In this document: piece after piece, positions 15,935-24,612 of the stretch
How positions within the stretch are numbered: position 1 is the first letter of the stretch
Layout of the letters: every line of letters begins with the position of its first letter
Source: UBA6912 sp041611095
GTDB lineage: Bacteria; Actinomycetota; Acidimicrobiia; Spongiisociales; UBA5794
NCBI GenBank assembly: GCA_041611095.1
Contig: JBFINP010000030.1
Span: 1 to 36,277 of the forward strand
Length of the DNA stretch: 36,277 bases
Direction of reading: 5' to 3'
Program-made: the position numbers and the translations under genes
The notes under the pieces: generated by a model
Told to the model about the DNA's origin: nothing
Databases searched by the model: none
What the model saw: only the letters and a program-made list of their open reading frames with translations

Positions 15935-18421
15935 TTGGAGATCCGCTCGACCTCGCTCCTGTTTCCGGAAACGTCGGACGAAGGCCCGGTGCGAGCCCAG
16001 GCGGAGATCCTGTTTCCGCGCGACGTCCTCCGCGTGACGGCGGGCATCACCGGCTACACCGCCACCTTCGAGAACGAGGATGATCACCATTTGGGCCGAC
16101 TCGAAGTGGAGGTGAACGCCTCCGTCGACGGTGACGACCCAACCAAGGTGATCGTCTCCGGCGTTTTCGGGCTGCGTGACTGGAGCAACGAGTTCGACGA
16201 CCCGTACTCCGGGCTCATCGAAGTGGCAGTGCTCGCCGAGCTCGTGCCTGTGACGCCACCAGGCCCCGGTGATGCGCGGGGAGATCTGATCGTGACAGGT
16301 GCCGAACTCACCCAAGGCATTCAACACTTCCGCAGCGACGACCACCTAGATGCGCCCAACGTCTTTCCCGACAACTCGATCAGGCTGATCGCAGGCAAGC
16401 CCACCGTCGTGCGTCTGTACGTCGACTACGACGCAGGCTCCGGCCTTCCGCCCATCACCACGCTCTCCGGGAGCCTCACGCTCTTCAACCCGGGCGGCAC
16501 GACCACCTTGGCTCCGCTGCAGAACATCGCCCCGAGACGTGACGTCTCCATCAACCGAGGCATCCGCAACCACACGCTCAACTTCTTGATCCCGGACACC
16601 GACAGCATCGGCCAGGTCAATCTCTTCGCCACCGTCTTCGACGCGGCGGACAACAGCCAGATGTCGGCCCCCTTCGAGCGCACCATCCAGTTCGACCAGC
16701 AACCACCATTGAGAGTCCTCGCCGTCGGCATCAACTACACAGGCGACGACGTCAAGGACGACGCCGCGCCCGAGGACCTACAAGCCCCCACCGAAGCCGA
16801 CTTCGTGGACACGTTCGAGTTCACGGACCGGATCTTCCCCATCCCCTCTGTCACCATCACCGACTATCGCACCATGGACTACGACGAGGACGTCGTGTCC
16901 GACATCAACGACGGATGCGACAAGCTCGACGACATGAAAGATGCGGTGAGCGACTTCGTGGGCGATTCCGACGACGTCGTCTACGGCCTGTTCGGCCCGG
17001 GGCTCGACACAGGATCGGTGGGCGGCTGCGGCGGCGGTGGCGTGGGGGTGGGATTCGTCAACCGCGGCGCAACGGCCGCACACGAGGTCGGCCACGCACT
17101 GGGCCGCAAGCACGCACCATGCGACAACGTCACTCGCTGCGCCACGCCGCGCAACACCGATAGCGGCTATCCGACCTACAGCGGGTTCGACTCGGACTCG
17201 ATCGGCGAATACGGCTTCGACCCGACCGGGGGATTCGGCTCGGTGCGTGACCCCGCCACATCCCACGACGTGATGAGCTACTCGGGCGGGAAGTGGATCA
17301 GCCCGTACACCTACAAGGCGTTGATGAGTGCGGTTCCGGGCAGCGCGATCTCGGCCGCATCATTGGCCGCCACCGCACCGGGACGGGTGCAGCAGGACAA
17401 CGAGTGGATCCGCGTGAAGCAACCGAAGCTGTTCCTGCGCCTCGACATCCACCGCGACGGCGTAACGCTCCATCCTTCCTTCCACTACGACGCTCTCCCA
17501 CGCCCGATCACCGGTGACCCCACCGACTACGTCCTGGAGGTCGTCGACGGCGACGGGGTCACACTGCGCCGAACCTGCCTCTACACCGATGGTCCAGGGT
17601 GCGGCTGCGGTGGCGCCGACTTCCCTATTCGGATTCGCCAGGCGGTGGCGTTCCACCGGCGTGCTGCGAGGGTCGTGCTGTATCGCTGCGAGGAAAGGAT
17701 TGCGGAGTGGGACGTTCCCAAGCCGCCAAGCGTCGAGGTTGAGTGCCGACCAGACCGGAAGGATGTCGAATACGGAGTGCTGTCGTGGAAGATCAAGCCC
17801 GCGGGTGGACGATCCAGTGAGACACCGTATTGGTCGCTGGTGCAGTGGCGGGACCGGTCGGGTACGTGGCGCGGTTTGGCCCCCCGCCTCTCCGGGAATC
17901 GCCTGAGCGTCCCTCGCTTCCTCCCCGGGGTGGGCACGAACCTCAGATATCGAGTCCTGGTCTCCTCCGGGATCGCCACCGGAGTGGGCTATTGGGAGGG
18001 ACGGTGCGGAGAGGACGACTACCGGCCCAGGCCGCCCGAGGTGGTCCTCGTAGGCGCCGGGCGCACCGCAGGCACATACGAACTGCCCTCGATCGTCTCA
18101 GCCACCATTGTCGGCGGTGGCGAGGACTCTGGCCGGGTTCGATGGTACGGCTCGACCGGAGGCGAGCTCGCTCGAGGAAGCCGCCTCGACCTGTCGCGAC
18201 TCGAACCGGGCACCAACGTCGTCACTGCCCATGTCGTGGGAAGCGATGTCAGCATCTCGAGTGTCCAGTGGCTGATCGAGAGGACCCGAGACGGCAGGTT
18301 CCTGCTCCATATCGGAGACATCGGAGGCGACGTCCCCTCCGACGACGACGAGCCTCGCACCGAACACGAGCATCCGCACGACGACCATCACCATCACCCA
18401 CACACCCACGAGGGGGACTGA
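15935..18421 (+). CDS. Metzincin-type zinc metalloprotease with GLRDWS-type N-terminal domain and His-rich tail
   Basis: Protein of 828 aa. Residues 1-102 are a beta-rich domain with DDHHLGRLEVE and GLRDWSNEFDDPYSG, repeated as the whole of the next gene. An Ig-like region follows, opening with ELTQGIQ (about 122-130). The catalytic part has HEVGHALGRKH (zinc ligands His383, His387, His393; catalytic Glu384) and the Met-turn DVMSYS with Met447, together the metzincin signature. The C-terminal third is beta-rich, and the last 25 residues are acidic and hold nine His near the end, probably binding metal. I choose TTG 15935 because GGGAGG lies 5 bases upstream and the product then starts LEIRS, matching MEIRN of the next gene; ATG 15845 would add 30 unrelated residues. 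No signal peptide or membrane helix is visible, odd for a metzincin. Confidence 0.8.
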   Translation: MEIRSTSLLFPETSDEGPVRAQAEILFPRDVLRVTAGITGYTATFENEDDHHLGRLEVEVNASVDGDDPTKVIVSGVFGLRDWSNEFDDPYSGLIEVAVLAELVPVTPPGPGDARGDLIVTGAELTQGIQHFRSDDHLDAPNVFPDNSIRLIAGKPTVVRLYVDYDAGSGLPPITTLSGSLTLFNPGGTTTLAPLQNIAPRRDVSINRGIRNHTLNFLIPDTDSIGQVNLFATVFDAADNSQMSAPFERTIQFDQQPPLRVLAVGINYTGDDVKDDAAPEDLQAPTEADFVDTFEFTDRIFPIPSVTITDYRTMDYDEDVVSDINDGCDKLDDMKDAVSDFVGDSDDVVYGLFGPGLDTGSVGGCGGGGVGVGFVNRGATAAHEVGHALGRKHAPCDNVTRCATPRNTDSGYPTYSGFDSDSIGEYGFDPTGGFGSVRDPATSHDVMSYSGGKWISPYTYKALMSAVPGSAISAASLAATAPGRVQQDNEWIRVKQPKLFLRLDIHRDGVTLHPSFHYDALPRPITGDPTDYVLEVVDGDGVTLRRTCLYTDGPGCGCGGADFPIRIRQAVAFHRRAARVVLYRCEERIAEWDVPKPPSVEVECRPDRKDVEYGVLSWKIKPAGGRSSETPYWSLVQWRDRSGTWRGLAPRLSGNRLSVPRFLPGVGTNLRYRVLVSSGIATGVGYWEGRCGEDDYRPRPPEVVLVGAGRTAGTYELPSIVSATIVGGGEDSGRVRWYGSTGGELARGSRLDLSRLEPGTNVVTAHVVGSDVSISSVQWLIERTRDGRFLLHIGDIGGDVPSDDDEPRTEHEHPHDDHHHHPHTHEGD

Positions 18422-18424
18422 GCC

Positions 18425-18733
18425 ATGGAGATCCGCAACGGCAGCGTCAGCTTCAACCGATTCAAGGGATCAGGACCACGCACGGATAGGACGGAAGTCA
18501 TCTTCGGCGGGCCGGTGACCCAGGCAACGGCCATTCTCCGAGGGTTCGACGTCGCGTTCTCGCCGAAAGACGATCACCACCTCGGCAAACTTGAAGTAGC
18601 ACTGGAGACTGAGATCGACCCACTGGCACCGCAACGGGTCAACGTCGACGTGACCTACGGCCTGCGTGACTGGTCGAACGACTGGGACGACAACTACGAG
18701 GGTGAGATCCGCTTCTCCGTAGTGGCGGAGTGA
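18425..18733 (+). CDS. Free-standing copy of the metalloprotease N-terminal domain
   Basis: Protein of 102 aa, function unknown. It aligns end to end with residues 1-102 of the upstream protease: MEIRNGSVSF against LEIRSTSLLF, DDHHLGKLEVALE against DDHHLGRLEVEVN, GLRDWSNDWDDNYEGEI against GLRDWSNEFDDPYSGLI, both ending VAE. It starts 3 bases after the protease stop, with GAGGGGGA ahead, so the two are cotranslated. A tandem duplication is clear; a partner, inhibitor or assembly role toward the protease is only inference. I cannot assign the domain to a named family. Confidence 0.8.
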   Translation: MEIRNGSVSFNRFKGSGPRTDRTEVIFGGPVTQATAILRGFDVAFSPKDDHHLGKLEVALETEIDPLAPQRVNVDVTYGLRDWSNDWDDNYEGEIRFSVVAE

Positions 18734-18759
18734 ACGGCACGCGGACGAGGGAGGCGCTC

Positions 18760-19143
18760 ATGGCCAACTACAAACGCTGGACCCTCACCTACGTCGTGTC
18801 CTACCTGACCATCGGGGGTCTCGGCTTCGCCTTCTTCCCCCAGCAGACCCTCGACCTGTTCCAATCGAACGGCGACTACGACAGCGTCGGCTTCCGCCTC
18901 GCCGGAATGATGATGGTCGGCCTCGCCTACCTGATCTTCTCGATCGTGCGGCGGGAAGACTGGAAGTACTACCCGGTGTCGATCGTGGTGCGCTCGGCCT
19001 TCGTCCTCTTCATGTTCTGGCTCTACGCCGTCGACCAGGATCCGCTGTTCCTGGTCATCAACGCCATCGTCCTGTTCGGACTGGTGCCTTCAATCGTTCT
19101 GTACCTGAGGCATGGCAACGGCGGCGCAGCGAACCAACGATGA
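18760..19143 (+). CDS. Small four-helix membrane protein
   Basis: Protein of 127 aa with four hydrophobic stretches (YVVSYLTIGGLGFAFF, LAGMMMVGLAYLIFSIV, IVVRSAFVLFMFWLYAV, FLVINAIVLFGLVPSIVLYL). Family not recognised; the layout recalls small DUF4345-like proteins. ATG 18760 has GGGAGG 6 bases upstream. It follows the protease/partner pair by 26 bases on the same strand, so it may share their transcript, but nothing in its sequence points to a joint job. Confidence 0.7.
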   Translation: MANYKRWTLTYVVSYLTIGGLGFAFFPQQTLDLFQSNGDYDSVGFRLAGMMMVGLAYLIFSIVRREDWKYYPVSIVVRSAFVLFMFWLYAVDQDPLFLVINAIVLFGLVPSIVLYLRHGNGGAANQR

Positions 19144-19146
19144 CCG

Positions 19147-19647
19147 TCACCGCTCCCACGCGTCGAGGTCGAGCTCTCGCCAGACCACATCGAGCGCCGG
19201 GTCGGAAGCGTGGTGCTCGGTGCGCAGGTGGATGAACCCCAGCCGGTCGTAGAACCTCCCGGCCCTCTCATTCCCCGCGAAGTGCTCGACCTGCAGCCGC
19301 TTCGTGCCGGGAGAGAGCTGGTCGATCACCTTTCTCAGGAGCCTCGGGCCCAGGCCCTCGCCCCGCAGCTCCGGGTGCACGTACAGCTTCCACACGACGG
19401 GGCGGGCGTCCCACTCCCCCCACTCGGCGACACCCAGGATCTCACCACCGTCCTCGGCAACGGCCACCCGACCGCTCGCCACGGTCTGGGAGATCCGCTC
19501 GTGGCTCCACCACACATCGACTTGAGCCTGTGCCGCTTTCTCGCCAATCAATGGCCGGTAGTGATCCCGGATGTGGGCCGCCCCGAAGTCGCAGATCGCA
19601 TCGACATCCGCCGGCACGGCATCTCGGATCTCGATCGAGCTCGGCAT
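19147..19647 (-). CDS. GNAT-family N-acetyltransferase
   Basis: Protein of 166 aa. Motif A, LYVHPELRGEGLGPRLLRKV (acetyl-CoA pyrophosphate loop R-G-E-G-L-G), and motif B, NERAGRFYDRLGF, are both intact, and the length is normal for GNAT. Substrate unknown. ATG 19647 is preferred over ATG 19659 because GGAGG sits 6-7 bases upstream. It is convergent with the small membrane protein, with only 3 bases between stops. Confidence 0.88.
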   Translation of the reverse strand: MPSSIEIRDAVPADVDAICDFGAAHIRDHYRPLIGEKAAQAQVDVWWSHERISQTVASGRVAVAEDGGEILGVAEWGEWDARPVVWKLYVHPELRGEGLGPRLLRKVIDQLSPGTKRLQVEHFAGNERAGRFYDRLGFIHLRTEHHASDPALDVVWRELDLDAWER

Positions 19648-19716
19648 TCTGCCCTCCATCGACGAAGGCCCGATTCAAGCATCGGGGGAGTCCCGAGATC
19701 TGCGTCGCCGCCCCCT

Positions 19717-20604
19717 CTACCGCACCAAGCCGCCGCGCCGCTGGTGGGCATGCCCGATCACGGTGAAGGCCGCCGGGTCCGCATCCTGGATCGCCTCGAC
19801 CAGCCGCGGCGCCTCGGCGCGTGACACCGTGCAGAAAAGGATGTGGCGCTGCTCGTCGGTGTACATGCCGGTCGCCGTCCACTCGGTGACGCCGACGCGC
19901 ATCGTGTCGAACACCACTGCCGACACCAATCCGGGCTGATCGGTGACCACGGTGACGGTGCGTACCACGCTGGGCCCCTCGAGGACGTAGTCGACGGCGA
20001 GCCCGTTCACGAACAGCAGCACCACCGAGTACAGGGCCGCCTCCCACCCGAAGGTGAGACCCTGCAGGGCGATGACGCTGCCGTCGAGGAACAGGTAGAT
20101 CTGGCTGACGGGAAGCCCGGTCCGAAGTTGCACGATGCGGCTGATGACGCCGGTGCCCGCCGGGGTGCCGGCCGCCCGGAAGACGAGACCGGCGCCGATC
20201 CCGGAAACGACCCCACCGAAGAGCGCCATGAGGAGCAGATCGTCGGAGAGGTTCTCGGGGAAGATGTGGCCGAGGGTGTCGACGCCGAGGTTGTAGAGGG
20301 CAACCACATACGCAGTGCGGATCAAGAAGCGCGTGCCACCCAGCGCCCGGTAGCCGAGCACGAGGATCGGCACATTGAGCACGAGCATCGTCAAACCGGG
20401 GGCGAGCCCGAGCCAGTCGTTGGTCACGAGCGCAAGCCCACCGACGCCCCCGCCGGCGATCCCGTACGGGAGCATGAACGTCCGGAAGGCGTAGATCAAC
20501 AGCACGGCCCCGATGGTCAGCAGGCCGAAGTCCATGCCGAGCCGGACGGCGTCCTGTTTCGAGGGACGGGGGATCGTGAGCTTGGGGAGGAGTTGGCTGG
20601 TCAT
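19717..20604 (-). CDS. YitT-family membrane protein (DUF161 + DUF2179)
   Basis: Protein of 295 aa. The N-terminal two thirds hold about five to six hydrophobic helices with the glycine-rich family motif GIAGGGVGGLALV and PAGTGVISRIVQLRTG. The last 80 residues form a soluble ACT-like DUF2179 domain (TVTVVTDQPGLVSAVV...GMYTDEQRHILFCTVSR...AFTVIGHAHQRRGG). Molecular function is unknown for the family. ATG 20604 has no Shine-Dalgarno (CCCCCTCCC upstream). A TACACT -10-like hexamer at 20639-20634 would give a short leader of about 23 bases. Confidence 0.88.
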   Translation of the reverse strand: MTSQLLPKLTIPRPSKQDAVRLGMDFGLLTIGAVLLIYAFRTFMLPYGIAGGGVGGLALVTNDWLGLAPGLTMLVLNVPILVLGYRALGGTRFLIRTAYVVALYNLGVDTLGHIFPENLSDDLLLMALFGGVVSGIGAGLVFRAAGTPAGTGVISRIVQLRTGLPVSQIYLFLDGSVIALQGLTFGWEAALYSVVLLFVNGLAVDYVLEGPSVVRTVTVVTDQPGLVSAVVFDTMRVGVTEWTATGMYTDEQRHILFCTVSRAEAPRLVEAIQDADPAAFTVIGHAHQRRGGLVR

Positions 20605-20822
20605 GGGAGGGGGTCTTGTTTCGGAACGGCGAGAGTGTAACGAGTCAAATTAGTTTTGCATCTAACGGCAGCCTGGCACGCTATCGCGGTCGAGTCACGG
20701 AACCCATCGGTCGCTCGACCCGTTCGGTATGAGCTGAGTCTTACCGCGACCCGACCCTGTCGGTACGCTCTCCCGCATGGACCGGCGCGACCTGCCGCCG
20801 CGGCTGGAAAGAGTCGCCGCAG

Positions 20823-22613
20823 TCAGCGACTCGACAGCCGCAGCAGCTCCCAACCACCCTCCGGCACGTCGTCGGCCAGATCGGTGAGCAGGTTCATCGG
20901 GTTCGCCATCCCGAGGAAGAGGCTCGGCCCCGCCGAAACCATCGTGCGGATGCCGTACGACGTGTAGTTGCCCACCCCGTCGGTGCTCTCGAACATGGCC
21001 GGCGTCGCACCGTTGCGGAATCGGAGCAGGTCGGCGCCGAAGAACTGGAACGGCAGCGCTACGTCGAGGTCGGTCGCCGGGATCCCGAGCTGGTCGGCGA
21101 GCACCTGCAGCATCCCCCGGAACAGGTAGCTCCAGTCCATCGTGCCGACGTAGAGCTCCCCGCGATAGACCGCCATCGTCCACGTGTAGTTGTTGAAGAA
21201 GTTCCCCGCTCCGGAGAGCCCGTAGACGGGCAACTCGTTCATCACGTTGGGACGGATCTGCCAATCCCCCGTGAGCGGGTCGTACGCCGGCAGCGCCGGC
21301 ATGCCGTACAGCAGGTCCACGTCCTGGTCCGCCGCACCGAAATCGTCCCCGCGGAAGATGCTGATCGCCCGGTGGGTTCCGAGAATCCCCGTGAGCAGCT
21401 CGATGTTGTCCGCCGGTGAGCCGTACACGGTGAAGTGAGCGACGGCGCCGAGAAGGGGCACGTGCATCGTGCCCCAGTAGAGCTCGCCTTCGAACGAGGC
21501 GAGCGCCCCGCCACCGTAGACCATTGCAGTCACGGGGTCGGGGTCGTAGTCGAGAGCACTCCACACCTGCTGCCACGCGGCGGCGTCGGCGGAGGTGAGA
21601 CCGCCGTCTCCGATGAGCGGGCTCATCCACAGGCTCGCCGACCGCTCCCGCATCGTGGCGGGATCGGCATCCGCGGTCACGTCAGGCCACGTCGAGACGA
21701 AGAGCCGGCCGTCGTGCAGCGCCAGCTCGGCCCCTTCGCTCCCCAAGATTCCGACCTCGTCGAACTGGAACGGGTTGGTATGGTCGCCCACCCAGCGCAG
21801 CACGCGTCCTCCGCCACTGGTGGCGCCGACCGCCGTGTAGAGCGTGTCGTCGACCGTGATCCACTTGCGAATGTTGTCGTACTCGAGAAGCGTCGCCGAC
21901 CCCAGGTACCCACCCGTCCTCGTGTCGAACGCAAAGAGGTTGACCCCGCCGAGCAGACCCGGGCCGGCGAGGAAGGCGACCTTTCCCAGGCTTCCTGTCG
22001 AACGGATACCAACCGTGGTGCCGACGAGTGGATCGGGCGGCGTCCGTTCCGTAAGCAACCCGGTCCTCGTGTCGAATGAGAAGATCTGAGGAGGTCTCCA
22101 GTCACCCACCGCTGCGGGCAAGGGAGGCACCAGGTTGCTCTCGCCGAACTCGCAGACCCACGAGTCGGTCTGATGCGGGAGCTCCTGACCCAAGAAGGTG
22201 CCGACGACGAGACAGTGCACATTGGGCGCAGTGCCGAACCACAGGGTCCTCCGTGCCTCGGTGAGCCCCCACACGTATGCCTGGTTGACCTTCCAGGTGC
22301 CGTCATCGCAAGCGGTCGCCCCGAACTCATTCGTCGGATCGCCGAGACCACGGAAGCACTCGTCGGGCTCCGCTTTGGCAAGGAGCCGGCGAACAAGGGA
22401 CCCACGGGCTCCGGTCGTCCTCTCGAGCGTGGCCCTCTCGGGCGCCAACGTCTCGAGGGGCGCAGCGGTCTCCGCTCCATAGGCGTCGAGCCAGTAGGCC
22501 TCGAGCTCGGCCAGGTCGTCGTCCGCCGCCGCTGCGCTCCCCACCGGGAGCGTGGCCACGGCCAATCCGACGATGGCCGCCAGCAGCACCATTGGGTGGC
22601 TTCGAAATCGCAC
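20823..22613 (-). CDS. Secreted propeller-like protein of unknown function
   Basis: Protein of 596 aa. A signal peptide (about 1-30, VLLAAIVGLAVATLPVGSAAAA) precedes a region with a few Cys, then many blade-like repeats such as IFSFDTRTGLLTER, LFAFDTRTGGYLG, LYTAVGATSGGGRVLRW, LYWGTMHVPLL and LYVGTMDWSYLFRG. These are typical of extracellular beta-propellers, which mostly bind ligands or proteins. GTG 22613 follows AAGGGGG at good spacing. The gene lies 240 bases downstream of the histidine kinase on the same strand and may be read through from that operon. No catalytic motif seen. Confidence 0.72.
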   Translation of the reverse strand: MRFRSHPMVLLAAIVGLAVATLPVGSAAAADDDLAELEAYWLDAYGAETAAPLETLAPERATLERTTGARGSLVRRLLAKAEPDECFRGLGDPTNEFGATACDDGTWKVNQAYVWGLTEARRTLWFGTAPNVHCLVVGTFLGQELPHQTDSWVCEFGESNLVPPLPAAVGDWRPPQIFSFDTRTGLLTERTPPDPLVGTTVGIRSTGSLGKVAFLAGPGLLGGVNLFAFDTRTGGYLGSATLLEYDNIRKWITVDDTLYTAVGATSGGGRVLRWVGDHTNPFQFDEVGILGSEGAELALHDGRLFVSTWPDVTADADPATMRERSASLWMSPLIGDGGLTSADAAAWQQVWSALDYDPDPVTAMVYGGGALASFEGELYWGTMHVPLLGAVAHFTVYGSPADNIELLTGILGTHRAISIFRGDDFGAADQDVDLLYGMPALPAYDPLTGDWQIRPNVMNELPVYGLSGAGNFFNNYTWTMAVYRGELYVGTMDWSYLFRGMLQVLADQLGIPATDLDVALPFQFFGADLLRFRNGATPAMFESTDGVGNYTSYGIRTMVSAGPSLFLGMANPMNLLTDLADDVPEGGWELLRLSSR

Positions 22614-22853
22614 GCACGTCCCCCTTCCCCAGGGCCCAGGCCCGTTGGGACGATTGCCGCCGACGGGCCGGTGTCACTCGTGCTCAACGGGTAGCAGAGC
22701 GCCGACGCGCGGTCCTAGGGCCGATCGGCGCCTTCCGGCCCGATTCCCCGGCGTCGTCACCTGCTCTCCACACCGGCCACACCGGCCGGCGACACCGCCG
22801 AGCACCCGTAGCGGACGAGAACGGGTCTCCGTCCAGAGCGGCCCGACCCTCCG

Positions 22854-23930
22854 CTACCGCAGGGGTAGCGATACCGTCGCCGTCGTTCCTTTGCCCGGAC
22901 GGCTCGCGATCGAGATGGTGCCGCCATGGGCCCGGACGAGATCGCGGCTGATGGTGAGGCCCAGGCCGGACCCCGACGAGGTGGACCCCTTGCGAAACCG
23001 CTCGAAGACCTGGTCGGTCTCTGCGGGATCGATTCCGAGCCCGGTGTCCGCCACTTGGATCACGGCGTCTCGACCGTCCCGGCGCAACCGCAAGGTGAGC
23101 CCCCCGCCGTCCGGCATTGCTCTGAGCGCGTTGACTACGAGGTTCACTACGACCTCCCGGATCCGCACCGCGTCCACCACGACCTCGCCGACACCGGGCG
23201 AGACGTTCACGCGGACTACCACGCCGGACTCCCCCGCAGCTCGCCGGTAGCCGTCGGCCACGTCCTCCAGCAGCTCGCCGAGATCCGTCGGCTCGATGTG
23301 CAGACCCAGCGCCCCGGCCTCGGCAAGGCTCAAAGTGCGCAGATCCTCGAGGAGGCGCTCCATCACCCGCACCTCGTCCATGAGCAGCTCGAGGTGCTCC
23401 GGATCGGGTCGGTGCACACCGTCCAGCATCGCCTCGATCTCGCCGCGGATCACCGTGAGCGGTGTCCGCAGCTCGTGGCCCAGGTCGGCGAGCAACCGGC
23501 GTCGCTGCTCGTCGGCCGTTTCCAAGCGCCGCGCCATCTCATTGAAGGAGCGGGCGACGGGGCGCACGGCGCTCGGGCCGGTCTCGGGCACCCGCGCCGT
23601 GTAGTCGCCATCGGCGAGCGAGCCGGCTGCCCGTACGATCTCACCGACGGGACGCCAGCTGCGGCGCGCCCCACGGCTTCCCACCGCACCGATGACCACC
23701 AGCACCACCGGTAGAAGAGCGAGGGCGAGCCAGGTCGGCAGCCAGGTGGTCAGCGCCGATACCAGCAAGGCCCCAAGCGCCACGAGCGCCAGGAACCCCA
23801 ACCCGAAAAACACAAAGAACCCGAGGAACATCTTCCGGCCGAAGCTGTTCCACGTCCTCGCCCCGGGACCCCACCACTCCTGGCCCTCCCACCGGCCCTC
23901 CCAGTCGCGTCCCCACCCGTGTCTAGGCAT
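22854..23930 (-). CDS. Sensor histidine kinase, intramembrane-sensing type
   Basis: Protein of 358 aa. A Trp/Gly-rich N-terminus (1-33) is followed by two transmembrane helices (about 35-60 and 66-84) joined by only a few residues (TTWLPTW). Then come HAMP (about 85-138), the dimerisation and H-box LLADLGHELRTPL with phosphorylated His152, and the ATPase N box VVNLVVNALRAMP, G1 box VADTGLGI and G2 box GSGLGLTI. With almost no external loop it must sense within the membrane or through a partner. The start overlaps the response regulator stop by 8 bases, so both are co-translated. Confidence 0.92.
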   Translation of the reverse strand: MPRHGWGRDWEGRWEGQEWWGPGARTWNSFGRKMFLGFFVFFGLGFLALVALGALLVSALTTWLPTWLALALLPVVLVVIGAVGSRGARRSWRPVGEIVRAAGSLADGDYTARVPETGPSAVRPVARSFNEMARRLETADEQRRRLLADLGHELRTPLTVIRGEIEAMLDGVHRPDPEHLELLMDEVRVMERLLEDLRTLSLAEAGALGLHIEPTDLGELLEDVADGYRRAAGESGVVVRVNVSPGVGEVVVDAVRIREVVVNLVVNALRAMPDGGGLTLRLRRDGRDAVIQVADTGLGIDPAETDQVFERFRKGSTSSGSGLGLTISRDLVRAHGGTISIASRPGKGTTATVSLPLR

Positions 23931-24612
23931 CGGCGAACTTGTAGCCGACGCCGTACTCCGTCAGCACGAGCTGGGGACGGCGTGGGTCCTTCTCGATCTT
24001 GCGGCGGATGTTCTTCACGTGGGCATCCACCGAGCGCTCGTAGGACTCGAACGAGACGCCGTGGACTGCGTCGAGCAGTTGGGCTCGCGTATAGACCCGC
24101 CCCGGGCGACGGGCCAGAGTGAGGAGCAGGTCGAACTCGGTGGCGGTCAGATCCACCTCGGCACCATCCACGAGCACCCGCCTCTTGGGCAGGTCGATCT
24201 CGACGGGCCCCGCCCGCACGATCTCACCGCCCCCCAGGGTCGCCTCCGCCCGCCGCAGCACGGCACGGATGCGGGCTACGAGTTCCTTCGGGCTGAAGGG
24301 CTTCACGATGTAGTCGTCTGCGCCCAACTCGAGCCCCACGATGCGGTCGCTCTCCTCACTGCGAGCGGTGAGCATGATGATCGGCACCGACGACACCGTG
24401 CGCAGCTCCCGCGTGACGTCGAGGCCGTCCATCCGCGGCAGCCCAAGATCGAGCACGATCATGTCGGGCTTCTCCGCCCGGGCCAGCGCCAGCGCCGACG
24501 GCCCGTCCGTCGCCTCCAGGACGCCAAAGCCCGCCTGGTGCAGGTAATCACGCACCAGGCGGGCGATCTTGACCTCGTCCTCGACGAGGAGCACGCGCTT
24601 CACGTCACGCAT
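23923..24612 (-). CDS. OmpR/PhoB-family response regulator
   Basis: Protein of 229 aa. The receiver domain (1-120) has the acidic pocket VEDE (10-13), phospho-acceptor Asp55 (VLDLGLP), the switch Thr in IIMLTAR and Lys in DYIVKPF. A winged-helix DNA-binding domain follows (about 130-229; LTATEFDLLLTLARRPGRVYTRAQLL and the wing EYGVGYKF). ATG 24612 gives the standard family length and overlaps the stop of the upstream small membrane protein. It is the partner of the adjacent kinase. Targets are not visible. Confidence 0.94.
   Translation of the reverse strand: MRDVKRVLLVEDEVKIARLVRDYLHQAGFGVLEATDGPSALALARAEKPDMIVLDLGLPRMDGLDVTRELRTVSSVPIIMLTARSEESDRIVGLELGADDYIVKPFSPKELVARIRAVLRRAEATLGGGEIVRAGPVEIDLPKRRVLVDGAEVDLTATEFDLLLTLARRPGRVYTRAQLLDAVHGVSFESYERSVDAHVKNIRRKIEKDPRRPQLVLTEYGVGYKFADA

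Noticed and set aside
20777..20887. Short plus-strand ORF (MDRRDLPPRLERVAAV...) preceded by TACGCT
   Set aside because: It has a plausible start but only 36 codons, mostly antisense to the end of the secreted propeller gene, and no ribosome site. It could be a gene remnant, but support is too thin.
22808..22857. Dyad GTAGCGGA/TCCGCTAC around the kinase stop codon
   Set aside because: Arms of 8 bp are 34 bases apart in GC-rich DNA and one overlaps coding sequence; not convincing as a terminator.
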